Shown: piece by piece, positions 8,614-18,873 of the stretch
Position numbering within the stretch: position 1 is the stretch's first letter
Layout: the number at the start of each line of letters is the position of its first letter
From: Pseudomonadales bacterium
Lineage (GTDB): Bacteria; Pseudomonadota; Gammaproteobacteria; Pseudomonadales; Azotimanducaceae
Length of the DNA stretch: 64,000 bases
Direction of reading: 5' to 3'
Assembly (NCBI GenBank): GCA_017854255.1
Contig: JAFMIA010000003.1
Coordinates: forward strand, 1 to 64,000
Notes under the pieces: model-generated
What the model was told of the DNA's origin: nothing
What the model saw: only the letters and a program-made list of their open reading frames with translations
Database searches by the model: none
Position numbers and translations under genes: made by a program

Positions 8614-10389
8614 ATGACGACCATTACCCAGCGATTAGCAATGCTTAGAACCAAGATGCGCGAGGCCAACATTGCAGCCTACATCGTGCCAACAACAGAC
8701 GAATATCTGGGGGAATATGTTCCCGAGCAGAATAAACGCTTGGCCTACCTCTCCGGTTTCACCGGATCCGCCGGCACGCTCGTTGTAACCCAGGAGCAGG
8801 CCGCGCTTTTTGCGGACGGCCGCTACACGTTGCAAGCCTTAAACCAGTGCCCAGAGCCGCTCTTTGAACATCACCATCTCATCAGCGAGCCCGTGCTGGC
8901 GTGGCTAAAAGAGACTTTACTGCCCGGTCAATCCGTTGCGCTGGATGGTCGGGTTGTAACCTATCGATTTTTTAAAACGGTGGAGGCTGAACTGCGCGAC
9001 CTGGGCATCACCTTGCAGGCCTTAACCCACAATCTGATCGATGATATTTGGACGGATCGCCCAGCGGCTTTGATGTCACCCGCAATCCTTTTGAGTGAGG
9101 CGTATTCGGGCGAGTCCAGCACATCAAAACGTTCGCGGGTTGCAGAAAGCCTCAAAGCGGCAGGCGCTGACGCTGCCATCATCAGCCAACTGGACTCCAT
9201 CGCATGGCTGCTGAACATTCGTGGTAATGATGTCCCGCACTTACCGGTCCTGCTCAGTCAATCCATTTTGCTCAGTGACGGAACGCAGCATTTGTTTATC
9301 GACCCTGCCAAAATTCCGGATGGCTTTACCGAACATGTTGGCAAATCGGTCTTCGTGCACGACGCTGCTGATTTTTCAGGCTTCTTAGAGCGCTACGGCG
9401 CCCAACAACCTAGTATCTTGTTGGACCCGGATAGCACCAATGCGCTAACGGCCCTCACTTGCTTGTCTTCTGATTGCCGCTTAATTGAACAAAAGGACCC
9501 GGTTGAGTTACCAAAGGCGCAAAAGAACGCCGTGGAGGTCAGCGGTATACGCGCGGCACACATCCGTGATGGCGCGGCCCTCAGCGAATACCTCTGTTGG
9601 ATTGACGAAGAGGTTAGCAAGGGCCACTACCCTGACGAAGGCGTATTATCGGATCGACTCGAGCAATTTCGCCGCGCCTTACCGGAACTTAAAGACCTCT
9701 CGTTTTCAACCATTTCCGCAGCAGGCAGCAATGCTGCGATGGCCCATTATTCACACACCAATGGCGTCCCTGCCGCGCTCACGCCGAACTCACTGTATCT
9801 CGTCGACTCGGGCGGTCAATATTTCGACGGTACAACCGACGTCACTCGAACAATCGCCATCAATGCGCCCAGAGTTGATCATAAGGACCTGTTTACTCGG
9901 GTCCTAAAAGGCCACATCGCGCTGGCAACCGCCCGCTTCCCAGAAGGGGTTCAGGGCCATCAGTTAGACGTGCTAGCACGGCAATTCCTTTGGGAGATCG
10001 GCAAAGACTTTGACCATGGTACCGGCCATGGTGTGGGTTGTTATCTGAGTGTGCATGAAGGACCTCAACGCATTGGCAAATCACCACACCCCACCGCCCC
10101 ATTGCTACCTGGCATGGTGGTATCCAACGAGCCGGGATATTACGAACCCAACGACTATGGCATTCGCTGTGAAAACCTCATGGTGGTGGTGCGCTTGACG
10201 TCGGGCATGCTGGGATTTGAAACCTTGACCTTTGCGCCGTTTGATCAGCGTCTCATCGATCAGGACCTGCTCACCGAGGCAGAGCGACGATGGTTGAATG
10301 ATTACCATGAAGCCGTTTTTGAAAAGCTTGGCGACCGTATTGATCCAGCCGCGAAGCCTTGGTTATTACAAGCCACGGCGGCGATTTGA
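8614..10389 (+). CDS. Xaa-Pro aminopeptidase (aminopeptidase P, M24B, long form)
   Basis: A 591-residue protein, the length of the three-domain aminopeptidase P form (two creatinase-like N-terminal domains, a pita-bread M24 domain and a short C-terminal domain). The dinuclear metal ligands are visible: Asp in YLVDSGGQY, Asp in GTTDVTRT, His in GHGTGHGVG, Glu in SNEPGYYEP and Glu in RCENLMVV. It removes an N-terminal residue preceding proline in peptides, in the cytoplasm. The start at ATG 8614 follows CAAGGATTCACAGC. It is monocistronic, with a 220-bp upstream gap holding nothing recognisable. Confidence 0.93.
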   Translation: MTTITQRLAMLRTKMREANIAAYIVPTTDEYLGEYVPEQNKRLAYLSGFTGSAGTLVVTQEQAALFADGRYTLQALNQCPEPLFEHHHLISEPVLAWLKETLLPGQSVALDGRVVTYRFFKTVEAELRDLGITLQALTHNLIDDIWTDRPAALMSPAILLSEAYSGESSTSKRSRVAESLKAAGADAAIISQLDSIAWLLNIRGNDVPHLPVLLSQSILLSDGTQHLFIDPAKIPDGFTEHVGKSVFVHDAADFSGFLERYGAQQPSILLDPDSTNALTALTCLSSDCRLIEQKDPVELPKAQKNAVEVSGIRAAHIRDGAALSEYLCWIDEEVSKGHYPDEGVLSDRLEQFRRALPELKDLSFSTISAAGSNAAMAHYSHTNGVPAALTPNSLYLVDSGGQYFDGTTDVTRTIAINAPRVDHKDLFTRVLKGHIALATARFPEGVQGHQLDVLARQFLWEIGKDFDHGTGHGVGCYLSVHEGPQRIGKSPHPTAPLLPGMVVSNEPGYYEPNDYGIRCENLMVVVRLTSGMLGFETLTFAPFDQRLIDQDLLTEAERRWLNDYHEAVFEKLGDRIDPAAKPWLLQATAAI

Positions 10390-10583
10390 GAGATTATGAC
10401 TTGAGGCGCTTTGGCTTGTTTAACCGGGTCTTGCGTCAGCCCGCGGCTGAAAGCGTGCTCATTTCCAGTCGTTGTTCCAAAGCCCATTTTGATGCCTGAC
10501 AAACCTTTTTACGCGGCCCGAGCGCAATGCGGGTTTTGGGCCAGACGCGGTCTTATACCCCACGCTTAATGAATCAGCGCCGC

Positions 10584-10613
10584 TTGCTTTTAAAAAACCG
10601 ATACCATCATAAT
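10584..10613 (+). promoter_or_regulatory. Candidate sigma-70 promoter for the acyl-CoA synthetase gene
   Basis: TTGCTT (10584-10589), an 18-nt spacer and CATAAT (10608-10613) lie about 45 bp before the ATG at 10658. The region is AT-rich compared with its surroundings. The match is moderate and rests on eye inspection. Confidence 0.35.
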
Positions 10614-10657
10614 CCATCAAATAAAGTTTTCGAGCATCAATCAAAGGAGCTGAACGG

Positions 10658-12352
10658 ATGAACCCATCCCGCACCGAGGCCATCAAAACGCTCACCACCA
10701 CCGGTATGCCCTACGCGCTTGAAAACGGCCTTATCAATGGCAGGCCCTGTCGATTTTTCACCCATGCGCCCCATACCCTTGGGCAGCTGTTTGCGGACAA
10801 CGTCTCGGATAAAACCTTTTTGGTTTACGAGGACGAGCGGCTCACTTTCTCAGAGGTTTATGATCAAGCGATGCAACTGGCTAATATCCTCGCCAGTGAA
10901 TTCGGGGTCAAGCACGGTGATCGCGTCGCCATCTCTATGCGCAACTATCCGGAGTGGGTCATCTCGTTTATGGCGGTCACCGCAATGGGCGGCGTTGCGG
11001 TTTGCATGAACGCGCTCTGGCAAACCGATGAGATTGAATACGGCCTAACCCATAGTGGTAGCAAAGTCTTCATCGCCGATGAGCAGCGCCTGCAACGCGT
11101 TGCGCCGATTGCTGACAAGCTGGGTCTGAAAATTATCGGGACCCGCTATGAAAATCTCGGCAGTCTTCCGAGCTGTCGGTCATTTTCGGAACTGCTGGCA
11201 CAGAACCCGTCAACAGACCTTAGCTGGGCCGCGGTCGGTCCAGATGACTACGCCACAATTTTTTATACCTCAGGATCAACCGGTCATCCCAAAGGCGCCG
11301 TATCCTGCCATCGAAACATCATTAGCGCGCTGTTCTCCTGGGAGCTTGATCTTGCAGCTCGACAATTGGAATTAGGCGTGTCACCACCGCCGGCCACCGA
11401 GCAAGCCGCAACCCTACTCGCAGTACCGTTATTTCATGCAACCGGTTCCCATGCGGTCTTCTTACAGTCCTACAGAGCCCAACGCAAAATGGTTTCCATG
11501 TATCGCTGGGACCCCATGCAGGCAGTCCAACTGATTGAATCAGAGCGCATTACCTCCTTTGTCGCCCCGGCGGCCATGACTGGCGATCTCATTGAGGCTG
11601 GCAAGCAAACCAATGCTGACCTCAGCAGCTTATTGTCCGTCGGGGGTGGTGGCGCGCCGCGCGCCCCAGCACAGGTTCAAAACATTCCCGAGGCGTTTAC
11701 CAACGCGTTGCCGAGCACCGGTTGGGGCATGACAGAAACCAATGCCATTGGCACCGGTATCGGTGGCGAAGACTATCTGTTGCGGCCGGCCAGTTCCGGC
11801 CGATGCTCAGCGGTCCTCGACATTTTAATTGTCGATGATGCGGGCAACCCACTCCCTTCTGGCGAACGCGGTGAGTTGCGGATTCGTGGCGCATCGGTAA
11901 TCGATCGCTATTGGGATCGCCCTGAAGCCAACGCCGAAACCTTTGAAGATGGCTGGCTCAAAACCGGCGATGTGGCCTACTTAGACGATGAGGGGTATCT
12001 CTTCATCGTTGATCGAATCAAAGATCTCGTCATTCGGGGCGGCGAGAATATCGGTTGTGCGGAAGTCGAAGCTGCTTTACTCGCGCTGGATCAGGTACTT
12101 GAAGCCAGCGTGTACGCCGTTCCCGATGCGCGCTTGGGCGAGGAAGTTGGTGCGACCTTGTATTCTCAGCATAATCTCAACATCACCGACATCCAGACCC
12201 AACTCGCGTCTCACATCGCGAAATTTAAGATTCCCAGATACATTCATCTTCAGGCAGAGCCACTACCTCGAATCGCCTCGGGCAAGATCGACAAGCGCGC
12301 ATTACGAGCGATTGCAGCAGACAGATTGGGCCTCGCCGGCGAGTCCGTTTGA
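10658..12352 (+). CDS. AMP-dependent acyl-CoA synthetase (ANL superfamily)
   Basis: A 564-residue adenylate-forming enzyme. Core motifs: the phosphate-binding loop FYTSGSTGHPKGAV, GWGMTETNA, and the hinge/C-terminal signature with GWLKTGDVAYLDDEGYLFIVDRIKD and GGENIG, plus a final ASGKIDKRAL holding the catalytic Lys. Such enzymes activate a carboxylic acid with ATP and load it on CoA. The length and gapless core fit a medium- or long-chain fatty acyl-CoA ligase, but the substrate pocket cannot be read by eye. It starts at ATG 10658 after AAAGGAGCTGAACGG and is followed by asnS on the same strand with a 56-bp gap. Confidence 0.9.
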   Translation: MNPSRTEAIKTLTTTGMPYALENGLINGRPCRFFTHAPHTLGQLFADNVSDKTFLVYEDERLTFSEVYDQAMQLANILASEFGVKHGDRVAISMRNYPEWVISFMAVTAMGGVAVCMNALWQTDEIEYGLTHSGSKVFIADEQRLQRVAPIADKLGLKIIGTRYENLGSLPSCRSFSELLAQNPSTDLSWAAVGPDDYATIFYTSGSTGHPKGAVSCHRNIISALFSWELDLAARQLELGVSPPPATEQAATLLAVPLFHATGSHAVFLQSYRAQRKMVSMYRWDPMQAVQLIESERITSFVAPAAMTGDLIEAGKQTNADLSSLLSVGGGGAPRAPAQVQNIPEAFTNALPSTGWGMTETNAIGTGIGGEDYLLRPASSGRCSAVLDILIVDDAGNPLPSGERGELRIRGASVIDRYWDRPEANAETFEDGWLKTGDVAYLDDEGYLFIVDRIKDLVIRGGENIGCAEVEAALLALDQVLEASVYAVPDARLGEEVGATLYSQHNLNITDIQTQLASHIAKFKIPRYIHLQAEPLPRIASGKIDKRALRAIAADRLGLAGESV

Positions 12353-12408
12353 TCCTCACCAGTCGAAAGCTGTTAATATAGCAGCCTTCCATCGAGAGTC
12401 ATTGTCCT

Positions 12409-13791
12409 ATGCAAACTCACCCAATTTCCAGCCTATTTAAGGCGAACCCGCCACTCGGTCAAAGCGTTCAAGTTCAAGGTTGGGTCAGGACCAAACGAGA
12501 CTCCAAGGCAGGGTTTTCGTTTGTGGCCGTACACGATGGGTCGTGTTTCGATCCCATTCAAGCCGTCATTCCGGCAACCCTCACCAATTATACGAGCGAA
12601 GTTCTCGCGCTCTCCACAGGCTGTTCGGTCACCATCATCGGAGAGCTCACCGCCTCAGAAGGCCGGGGTCAAGCGGTTGAGATTCAGGCCACGTCCGTTG
12701 CGGTTCATGGTTGGGTCGATGATCCCGAAACCTATCCGATCGCCAAGAAGCGGCACACGTTTGAGTATCTGCGGAGCGTTGCCCATCTTCGTCCCAGAAC
12801 CAACACCTTTGGTGCAATCACTCGCGTCCGAACGGTTCTGGCGAATGCGATCCACAATTATTTTTTTCAAAACGGATTTCATTGGATCAACACCCCGTTA
12901 ATCACAGCAAGCGACTGTGAAGGCGCGGGTGAACTGTTTCGCGTGAGCACCTTAGACCTGGTCAATCAAAAAGATGTCAGTTTTGAAGATGATTTTTTTG
13001 GCAAGGAAGCCTTCCTCACCGTTTCTGGACAATTAAATGTCGAGGCCTACTGCCTTGCCATGAGCAAAGTCTACACTTTTGGCCCAACCTTTCGGGCTGA
13101 AAACTCCAACACCTCACGCCACCTGGCTGAATTTTGGATGGTTGAGCCTGAGATTGCCTTCTCCGATCTGGCCGACAATGCCGATCTGGCTGAGGCGCTT
13201 TTAAAACACTGCTTGAAAGCAGTCCTCGAGCACTGCCAGCAGGACATCGATTTCTTCAATGAGCGGATCGATAACACCGTTCGAAGTCGTCTTGAAACCG
13301 TCGTGCAGGCGCCTTTTGAGCGGATGTCGTACACACAGGCCATTACAATTCTAGAGGCTTCGGGTAAAAAATTCGATTTCCCAGTGGCCTGGGGCCGAGA
13401 TCTACAAAGCGAGCATGAACGCTTTCTCGCTGAAACCCATGTCGGCCGACCCGTCGTCCTATTAGACTACCCGAAGGATATCAAAGCCTTTTATATGCGT
13501 CTGAATGACGATGAAAAAACGGTGGCCGCGATGGATGTGCTCGCGCCGGGAATTGGCGAAATCATTGGGGGCAGTCAGCGTGAGGAGCGCTTAGACGTCT
13601 TGGACGCAAGGATACCCGATGAAGCGATGCGAGAGAGCTTATGGTGGTATCGAGATCTTAGGCGTTACGGCACAGTTCCCCATGCTGGCTTTGGCTTAGG
13701 CTTTGAACGACTGCTGAACTATGTGACCGGCATGGACAACATCCGAGATGCTATCCCCTTCCCAAGAACACCCGGTCACGCGGACTTTTAG
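12409..13791 (+). CDS. asnS: Asparaginyl-tRNA synthetase
   Basis: A 460-residue class IIb synthetase. The N-terminal OB-fold ([14 protein letters not shown]...FVAVHDGS) binds the tRNA anticodon. Motif 2 is around [27 protein letters not shown], and motif 3 is [29 protein letters not shown], where the ending IPFPRTPG and HAGFGLG are typical of AsnS rather than AspS. It charges tRNA-Asn in the cytoplasm. The gene ends 3 bp before the stop of a convergent metallo-hydrolase gene. Confidence 0.97.
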   Translation: MQTHPISSLFKANPPLGQSVQVQGWVRTKRDSKAGFSFVAVHDGSCFDPIQAVIPATLTNYTSEVLALSTGCSVTIIGELTASEGRGQAVEIQATSVAVHGWVDDPETYPIAKKRHTFEYLRSVAHLRPRTNTFGAITRVRTVLANAIHNYFFQNGFHWINTPLITASDCEGAGELFRVSTLDLVNQKDVSFEDDFFGKEAFLTVSGQLNVEAYCLAMSKVYTFGPTFRAENSNTSRHLAEFWMVEPEIAFSDLADNADLAEALLKHCLKAVLEHCQQDIDFFNERIDNTVRSRLETVVQAPFERMSYTQAITILEASGKKFDFPVAWGRDLQSEHERFLAETHVGRPVVLLDYPKDIKAFYMRLNDDEKTVAAMDVLAPGIGEIIGGSQREERLDVLDARIPDEAMRESLWWYRDLRRYGTVPHAGFGLGFERLLNYVTGMDNIRDAIPFPRTPGHADF

Positions 13792-13794
13792 AGC

Positions 13795-14478
13795 TTACCC
13801 ACCCATCATCATTTTCCAGGTTTCAGGGTCTTTGATCTTGAGATAGGTGTTGCTGCGCTTGGTTTCGCCCATCGTGGCATGGGGCACCGCACTGTAATTG
13901 TGTCCGGGCAGTAACAACGTGTCATCGGGCAAGCTCGCCAGCTGCTGCAAGCTCCGAAACATGTCCTCGGTGTTCGACCCTGGCAGATCCACCCGCCCGC
14001 AACCGTCAATAAAGAGCGTGTCTCCTGAGATTAAGGTGTTTTTAACTCGAAAGCATTGTGACCCTGGCGTGTGACCTGGGGTGTGCAGAAACTCGATTTC
14101 GATATCGCCGATTTTCAGTTTTTGACCTGAGGTCACTTTTTTAATATCCGTGTCAGATATACCGGTGACTTTCTTCACGCCCGCCGCTTCGTGTTCATTG
14201 GCATAAATCGGAACACTGTGATGTTCGAGTAAGCGGCTAACCCCCTCGACCGTATTGTGTCCAAAACTACCGCCACAGTGATCAGGGTGGTAATGGGTCA
14301 AGAGCGCGCCGGTTAATATGTAATCACGCTCCTCAATCATGCCCAACAATCCAGGAATATCCCAAGCAGGATCCACAACGACAACCTCTCTTGTTGTGCG
14401 ATCTCCAACTAAATACGCAAAATTCTGCATTGGCCCGATTTGGATTTGTTCTACGATCAATTGTTCCGCGACTTGCAT
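13795..14478 (-). CDS. MBL-fold metallo-hydrolase (glyoxalase II-like)
   Basis: A metallo-beta-lactamase-fold hydrolase of 227 residues. The metal motif is THYHPDHCGG; later ligands are in HTPGHTPGS, SGDTLFIDGCGR and LPGHNY. The fold and the TLFIDGCGRVDLPGS stretch resemble hydroxyacylglutathione hydrolases and persulfide dioxygenase relatives. The frame extends to 14514, but ATG 14478 has a perfect AAGGAG upstream and gives the normal N-terminus. It follows the RidA-family gene with a 10-bp gap, so they form one unit. The substrate is open. Confidence 0.85.
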   Translation of the reverse strand: MQVAEQLIVEQIQIGPMQNFAYLVGDRTTREVVVVDPAWDIPGLLGMIEERDYILTGALLTHYHPDHCGGSFGHNTVEGVSRLLEHHSVPIYANEHEAAGVKKVTGISDTDIKKVTSGQKLKIGDIEIEFLHTPGHTPGSQCFRVKNTLISGDTLFIDGCGRVDLPGSNTEDMFRSLQQLASLPDDTLLLPGHNYSAVPHATMGETKRSNTYLKIKDPETWKMMMGG

Positions 14479-14488
14479 ATTGGTCTCC

Positions 14489-14842
14489 TTATTCGACGGC
14501 CGCAGTGACCGCAATTTCTACCTTTAATGCCGGCACCACCAGCTTCGACTCAACACAGGCTCGGGTTGGGGACGCCCCAGGGGTAACCCATGCATCCCAA
14601 ACGGTGTTGAATTCTGAAAAATCATTGATATCCGATAACCAGATCTGCGCCGTTAGCAACTTGGACTTATCCGTGCCCGCAGCAGCCAGCAAGGCCTCGA
14701 TTTCTGACAAGATTTCCTGCGCCTGCTCAGCGACGGATCCGCCCGCAGTAATCTTTGCAACCTGGCCGGCAGTCGTCAAAAGTCCCCCATAGACGACCGC
14801 TTGACTCATTCTTGGGTTGGTTTTTAGCCGTTTAATTTCCAT
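14489..14842 (-). CDS. RidA-family (YjgF/UK114-like) protein
   Basis: A protein of about 117 residues with RMSQAVVYGG near the start, then GQV, and the C-terminal ASPTRACVESKLVVPALKVEIAVTAAV. RidA hydrolyses reactive enamine/imine intermediates; the Arg in PTRACVE matches the carboxylate-binding Arg of active members. ATG 14842 gives the family's usual N-terminus and has AAGGA upstream; an in-frame ATG at 14866, also with AGGA, would add eight residues. It is coded just upstream of the metallo-hydrolase. Confidence 0.88.
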   Translation of the reverse strand: MEIKRLKTNPRMSQAVVYGGLLTTAGQVAKITAGGSVAEQAQEILSEIEALLAAAGTDKSKLLTAQIWLSDINDFSEFNTVWDAWVTPGASPTRACVESKLVVPALKVEIAVTAAVE

Positions 14843-14901
14843 TACATTGTCCTTGTAGGTCGCCATCTTTAGTCCTGCATGCTACCACGTTGCCTGGCCT
14901 C

Positions 14902-15483
14902 TTAAAGCGTGGCCGACGCAAGCATCGATCGGCAAGGGGCAAAGGTCCGCCGATGATGCGGCGTTAATCCAAGCGTGCTGAGGGCAGCGCGATGTTTCAA
15001 TGTCGGATACCCCTTATGGGCCGCAAACCCATAACCTGGAAATTCTCTATCTAAGGCCACCATTTCGGCATCCCGAGCAACCTTTGCGATAATGGATGCT
15101 GCCTGAATCGCGCCAACAACCTGATCGCCCTTTACGATCCAGCGACCAATGCACGATATCTTGGGTAACCGATTACCATCAACCAAAGCCAATTCTGGCG
15201 AGACCGTTAGGCCATCAAGCGCCCGCGTCATCGCCAACAAACTGGCTTGTAAAATATTGAGCGTATCGATCTCATCAACTTCGGCTCGTCCGATGGCCCA
15301 AGCGGTAGCGCTGTGTTTGATACGCTCATCCAAACGACGACGACTCGCTTCCGAGACGGCTTTTGAGTCTTTCAAACCCAAGACGGGGTCCGCGCGATCC
15401 AGAATGACGGCCGCGGCGACGACGGGCCCTGCAATGGGCCCACGGCCGACTTCATCTAGGCCTGCAATCCGAAGACCCATCAT
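14902..15483 (-). CDS. rnhB: Ribonuclease HII
   Basis: A 193-residue RNase HII. It begins with the signature [20 protein letters not shown] (catalytic Asp-Glu), continues with [12 protein letters not shown] and ALVDGNRLP (third Asp), and ends with [14 protein letters not shown]. It nicks RNA in RNA-DNA hybrids and at misincorporated ribonucleotides. It overlaps the lpxB stop (ATGA type), as in the standard lpxB-rnhB order. dnaE, which usually follows, is not here; the minus-strand RidA gene follows instead. Confidence 0.97.
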   Translation of the reverse strand: MMGLRIAGLDEVGRGPIAGPVVAAAVILDRADPVLGLKDSKAVSEASRRRLDERIKHSATAWAIGRAEVDEIDTLNILQASLLAMTRALDGLTVSPELALVDGNRLPKISCIGRWIVKGDQVVGAIQAASIIAKVARDAEMVALDREFPGYGFAAHKGYPTLKHRAALSTLGLTPHHRRTFAPCRSMLASATL

Positions 15484-16646
15484 ACGCTTTGACGACTCGC
15501 TGCGAGCGCAATGATGGGTTGCGCCGCTTGCCGCCTGAGGTCCCCTTTCAGCGTCAGGTGAATGGCATCAAAGGCTGCTTGCAGTCGGACTGGTTCCGCT
15601 TGGTCTAAAAGCCGCTCTAAGGCTGCCGCTAGATTAGGGCCTGTAACCTGATCCTGAATAAACTCCTCAACCAGCGCCTCACCCGATAAAATATTCGGCA
15701 GGGCAAAATGCCTCGCCTCAACCATTCTTGAGACCAACCAATAGGTCATTGGGCCTAGTCGGTAAGCCATTACCATGGGTTTTCGAAGCAGCATTGCTTC
15801 AAGGGTCGCGGTTCCAGAATTCACCATCACCGCGTCGCTTGCCGCCATGACCGTTAACGCGTTACCCACCTCGACCTGAATAACACTGCTCGCGCCGGAG
15901 GCTTGAATCAAATCTCGAATCTCCTGCGCCCTTACCGGATTAGCTGCTGCAACCAGAAATCGTATTGAGCGCGTCAATAACAATTGATTCGCAGCTGCTA
16001 AATAAGCCGGCATCATCGACGCCACTTCAGTACGCCGACTGCCCGGCAAAAGCGCAATCACCTGCTCACCGGGCGCAATGCCCAAGGCCGCGCGCGCCTC
16101 GGCATTGCGCGTCTGCGCGTCGTCATTCTGAATCAATTGCGCCTTTGGATGCCCAACAAACCGCACCGGGATACCGAACTGCTCATAGATCTCGGTCTCA
16201 AACGGGTAGAGCGTCAACATCAGATCAACCCGGCGCTTAATCGAATGAATCCGGCCTTTGCGCCATGCCCAGACAGATGGTGAGACATAGTGTACTGTGG
16301 GGATCTGAGCGCGCTTGAGCAAACCCGCCAATAAGAGGTTGAAAAAGTTGAAATCAACGCCAATAAACGCCGCCGGCTGAAGCGCCAAACAGCGACGACG
16401 AAGGCGCCAGATCAGGTTAATCAGCATTGGCAATTTCAGAAGCGGTGCAACGAACCCATTGACGGACAAAGCTTCAATATCGAACCAGACGGTCAGTCCA
16501 GCCGCTTGCATCAATTGACCGCCGACGCCCGAGAACTGCGCATTAGGTTGTTCTGCTCTGATGGCCAACATCAGATCTGCACCGAGCGCATCACCCGACG
16601 GCTCGCCCGCAACAAGGACATAGTGGCTAGCCGACTCGAGCGCCAC
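15480..16646 (-). CDS. lpxB: Lipid-A-disaccharide synthase
   Basis: A 388-residue GT19 glycosyltransferase. It begins with [17 protein letters not shown] and carries [10 protein letters not shown], the [13 protein letters not shown] segment, LPGSRRTEV and [21 protein letters not shown], all hallmark LpxB segments. It condenses UDP-2,3-diacylglucosamine with lipid X at the inner membrane. It directly follows fabZ with an 8-bp gap; the usual lpxA gene between them is missing. It overlaps rnhB by 4 bp. Confidence 0.97.
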   Translation of the reverse strand: MALESASHYVLVAGEPSGDALGADLMLAIRAEQPNAQFSGVGGQLMQAAGLTVWFDIEALSVNGFVAPLLKLPMLINLIWRLRRRCLALQPAAFIGVDFNFFNLLLAGLLKRAQIPTVHYVSPSVWAWRKGRIHSIKRRVDLMLTLYPFETEIYEQFGIPVRFVGHPKAQLIQNDDAQTRNAEARAALGIAPGEQVIALLPGSRRTEVASMMPAYLAAANQLLLTRSIRFLVAAANPVRAQEIRDLIQASGASSVIQVEVGNALTVMAASDAVMVNSGTATLEAMLLRKPMVMAYRLGPMTYWLVSRMVEARHFALPNILSGEALVEEFIQDQVTGPNLAAALERLLDQAEPVRLQAAFDAIHLTLKGDLRRQAAQPIIALAASRQSV

Positions 16647-16654
16647 TTTTTAGG

Positions 16655-17092
16655 TCAACTCGCTTTCTGTTCAGCGCACGTCAACAACGTCGAGCATGCC
16701 AATCGATCACCAACAAAGGCTTTGCCTTGGGCTTTCATCCAATGGCTGCGAAGATTGAGGATTTCAACTTCCAATCGCATTTGGTCTCCCGGGACCACGG
16801 AACTTTTAAACTTCGTCTTATCCGTGCCCGCCAAATAATAGATATAACCATCATCAAGGGTTCTACCACGCGAGGCAAATGCTAAAATACCGGCGGCCTG
16901 CGCAAGGGCTTCAACAATCATCACACCAGGAAAAACCGGTGTAGCAGGAAAATGGCCTGTGAAGACCTGCTCGTTGATGGTGACATTTTTGATGCACACA
17001 ATTCGTTTGTCATCAACGATTTCGATCACTCGATCCACCAGCAAAAAAGGGTATCGATGCGGCAATAATTTCCAAATATCCGTTGTTTCCAT
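16655..17092 (-). CDS. fabZ: (3R)-hydroxyacyl-ACP dehydratase FabZ
   Basis: A hot-dog-fold dehydratase of 145 residues. IWKLLPHRYPFLLVDRV leads, and the catalytic HFPATPVFPGVMIVEALAQ (His and Glu) follows. It dehydrates hydroxyacyl-ACP in fatty acid elongation, a step balanced against lipid A synthesis. The frame extends to 17152, but ATG 17092 has GGAGCAGTT before it and gives the family start (METTDIWKLL). It sits between lpxD and lpxB. Confidence 0.96.
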   Translation of the reverse strand: METTDIWKLLPHRYPFLLVDRVIEIVDDKRIVCIKNVTINEQVFTGHFPATPVFPGVMIVEALAQAAGILAFASRGRTLDDGYIYYLAGTDKTKFKSSVVPGDQMRLEVEILNLRSHWMKAQGKAFVGDRLACSTLLTCAEQKAS

Positions 17093-17162
17093 AACTGCTC
17101 CATTGCCGTGAACGTGGCGATGATTGTTTAACTCGTTAAAGGAACCGACCAATCAAGGGTTT

Positions 17163-18191
17163 CTAAGACTCTATTTTGCGCAGTCGTTTATAAAGATCAT
17201 CGAGTTTCTTAAAGATCACTACATTGCGCTTCCACTGCCTGCTCGGCATCAATCCCGTCCCCGAACTATACCGGCCCGGGTCACTGATGGATTGGGTTAC
17301 GAGACTCATCGCAGTGATTTCCACTCGATCACAAATGGTGAGGTTATCGATGATCCCCACCGCCCCGCCAATCATACAATATCGACCAATCCTGGTGCTT
17401 CCGGCAATCGCCGTCGTACCGGATATGACAGTGTGCGCCCCGATTTTAGTGCCGTGGCCGATCTGCACTTGATTATCAATTTTCACACCGTCGCCAACCT
17501 CGGTATCGGTCAACGCGCCTCGATCAATTGTTGTGCCAGCACCAAGCTCGACCTTATCGCCAATCCTTACCCCGTAAACCTGAGGAATCTTCACCAGGCC
17601 GCCCGCTGCAGGGTCAAACTCAAAGCCGAATCCATCTGCTCCGATCACGGCATTCGCATGGATAATACAATGGCTTCCGATTTGGACCTGGTGGTACAGC
17701 ACCACGTTCGAATGAATCTGAGAGCCGTCACCAATGTGCACGTTTTCGCCCACGACCACCCCTGATCCTAAAGCCACATCGAGTCCAAGGACAGCGCCGG
17801 CGCGCACTACCGAATTCGGCCCAATCGACACGCCAAATGCGAGTTCCGCAGTTTCATCAATTTGTGCCGTTGGATGGATATCCGGCCACGCTTCGCTGAC
17901 ATCAAATAACGTGGCAATTCTTGCCCAAGCTAAGCGCGGTTGTTCTGCAATGAGGCCGGGCCTGGTTAGTGCTGTCGCGATTTTTGGGGAAACGACGACT
18001 GCGCCGGCTTGACAAGTCGGCAGTCGACTTAAGTATTTGGCACTAAACAAAAAGGTGATATCTTCTGGCCCTGCTTCATCGAGTGCCGCAATACCGGTAA
18101 TTCTAACCCGCCCATCACCGACGACTGTCAGTCCAAATTGCTCACCAATCTCCGCTAGGGTGGTTGCCAGCAATGGGCGTTTTATCGACAA
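17163..18191 (-). CDS. lpxD: UDP-3-O-(3-hydroxyacyl)glucosamine N-acyltransferase
   Basis: A 342-residue LpxD. The N-terminal uridine-binding domain (to about residue 100) is followed by a long left-handed beta-helix made of hexapeptide repeats (patterns such as IGSHCIIHANAVIG, IGDKVELGAGTTID, IGHGTKIGAHTVIS). The catalytic His should be the one in NVVLYHQVQIG or the later QIGHGTKIG; which one I cannot settle by eye. It adds the second 3-hydroxyacyl chain in lipid A synthesis. It starts 5 bp after the skp stop. Confidence 0.96.
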   Translation of the reverse strand: MSIKRPLLATTLAEIGEQFGLTVVGDGRVRITGIAALDEAGPEDITFLFSAKYLSRLPTCQAGAVVVSPKIATALTRPGLIAEQPRLAWARIATLFDVSEAWPDIHPTAQIDETAELAFGVSIGPNSVVRAGAVLGLDVALGSGVVVGENVHIGDGSQIHSNVVLYHQVQIGSHCIIHANAVIGADGFGFEFDPAAGGLVKIPQVYGVRIGDKVELGAGTTIDRGALTDTEVGDGVKIDNQVQIGHGTKIGAHTVISGTTAIAGSTRIGRYCMIGGAVGIIDNLTICDRVEITAMSLVTQSISDPGRYSSGTGLMPSRQWKRNVVIFKKLDDLYKRLRKIES

Positions 18192-18196
18192 GCCTC

Positions 18197-18721
18197 TTAC
18201 TGAGCCGTTGCAGCTTGATTCAACTTCTCGGTCACTTTACGCGTGACATCATAGAGGTCACCAACATATAAAGCCGCTGCGCGAGGTAAAATCATATCGT
18301 AGTCGTTTTCTAAAACGAGGTCCTCAATGGCCTTACGTACCTTTTCTTCGGTACCGATAAACAGCTCACCCTGACGGGCAGCCACTTCTTTTTGGAGCTT
18401 TTGACGCTGATAGACAAAGTCATTATTGAGTGACTCGATCTCTTGCTGGACTCGACGCTTTTCGTCATCACTCATCACATCTGCATCTTTTTGCATTTTT
18501 TGCAAAAGCTCAGCCGCTTCAGTTTGAATCTTCTTAATGGTGTCTTCGTCTGTTTTGAACTCTTCCTGCAGCTGCCGCAGCAATTTCTGAGCGGCTTCGG
18601 ATCCGGCGACGGCTCGATCAACATCAACCACGGCTATCTTCATTTCTGCCTGAACGGAAAGCGAACCGAACGCGGTCGCCGTTAATACTAAAACCAGGCT
18701 CATTAATTTGTTAAATCGCAC
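18197..18721 (-). CDS. skp: OmpH/Skp-family periplasmic chaperone
   Basis: A protein of 174 residues with a signal peptide (VRFNKLMSLVLVL...LSVQA) and a mature start at EMKIAVVDVDRAV. The middle is a charged, heptad-like helical stretch, as in the tentacles of Skp, which carries unfolded outer-membrane proteins across the periplasm to BAM. The frame extends to 18850, but GTG 18721 has AAGGAGATGCGTT upstream and gives a clean signal peptide, so I use it. It is coded between bamA and lpxD. Confidence 0.9.
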   Translation of the reverse strand: MRFNKLMSLVLVLTATAFGSLSVQAEMKIAVVDVDRAVAGSEAAQKLLRQLQEEFKTDEDTIKKIQTEAAELLQKMQKDADVMSDDEKRRVQQEIESLNNDFVYQRQKLQKEVAARQGELFIGTEEKVRKAIEDLVLENDYDMILPRAAALYVGDLYDVTRKVTEKLNQAATAQ

Positions 18722-18873
18722 AACGCATCTCCTTCGCACAACTGATTTCATCAGCGCTTTTTCCAAAATTCTGACCCAAAACACCAGGCCAGGTTGATTG
18801 CACCCCTTCCGAAAATACCCGGATACTCCTCGGGGCGCAGATATTGTCATACCCTGAAGCGGGATTCAAATTA

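Noticed and set aside
9685-9715. GAACTT followed by TCAAC inside the aminopeptidase P gene
   Set aside because: Sigma-E-like, but the spacer is 15 nt, the -10 is poor and there is no gene for it to drive.
17124-17765. Long plus-strand ORF of 213 codons
   Set aside because: It lies wholly opposite lpxD, whose hexapeptide repeats are unmistakable.
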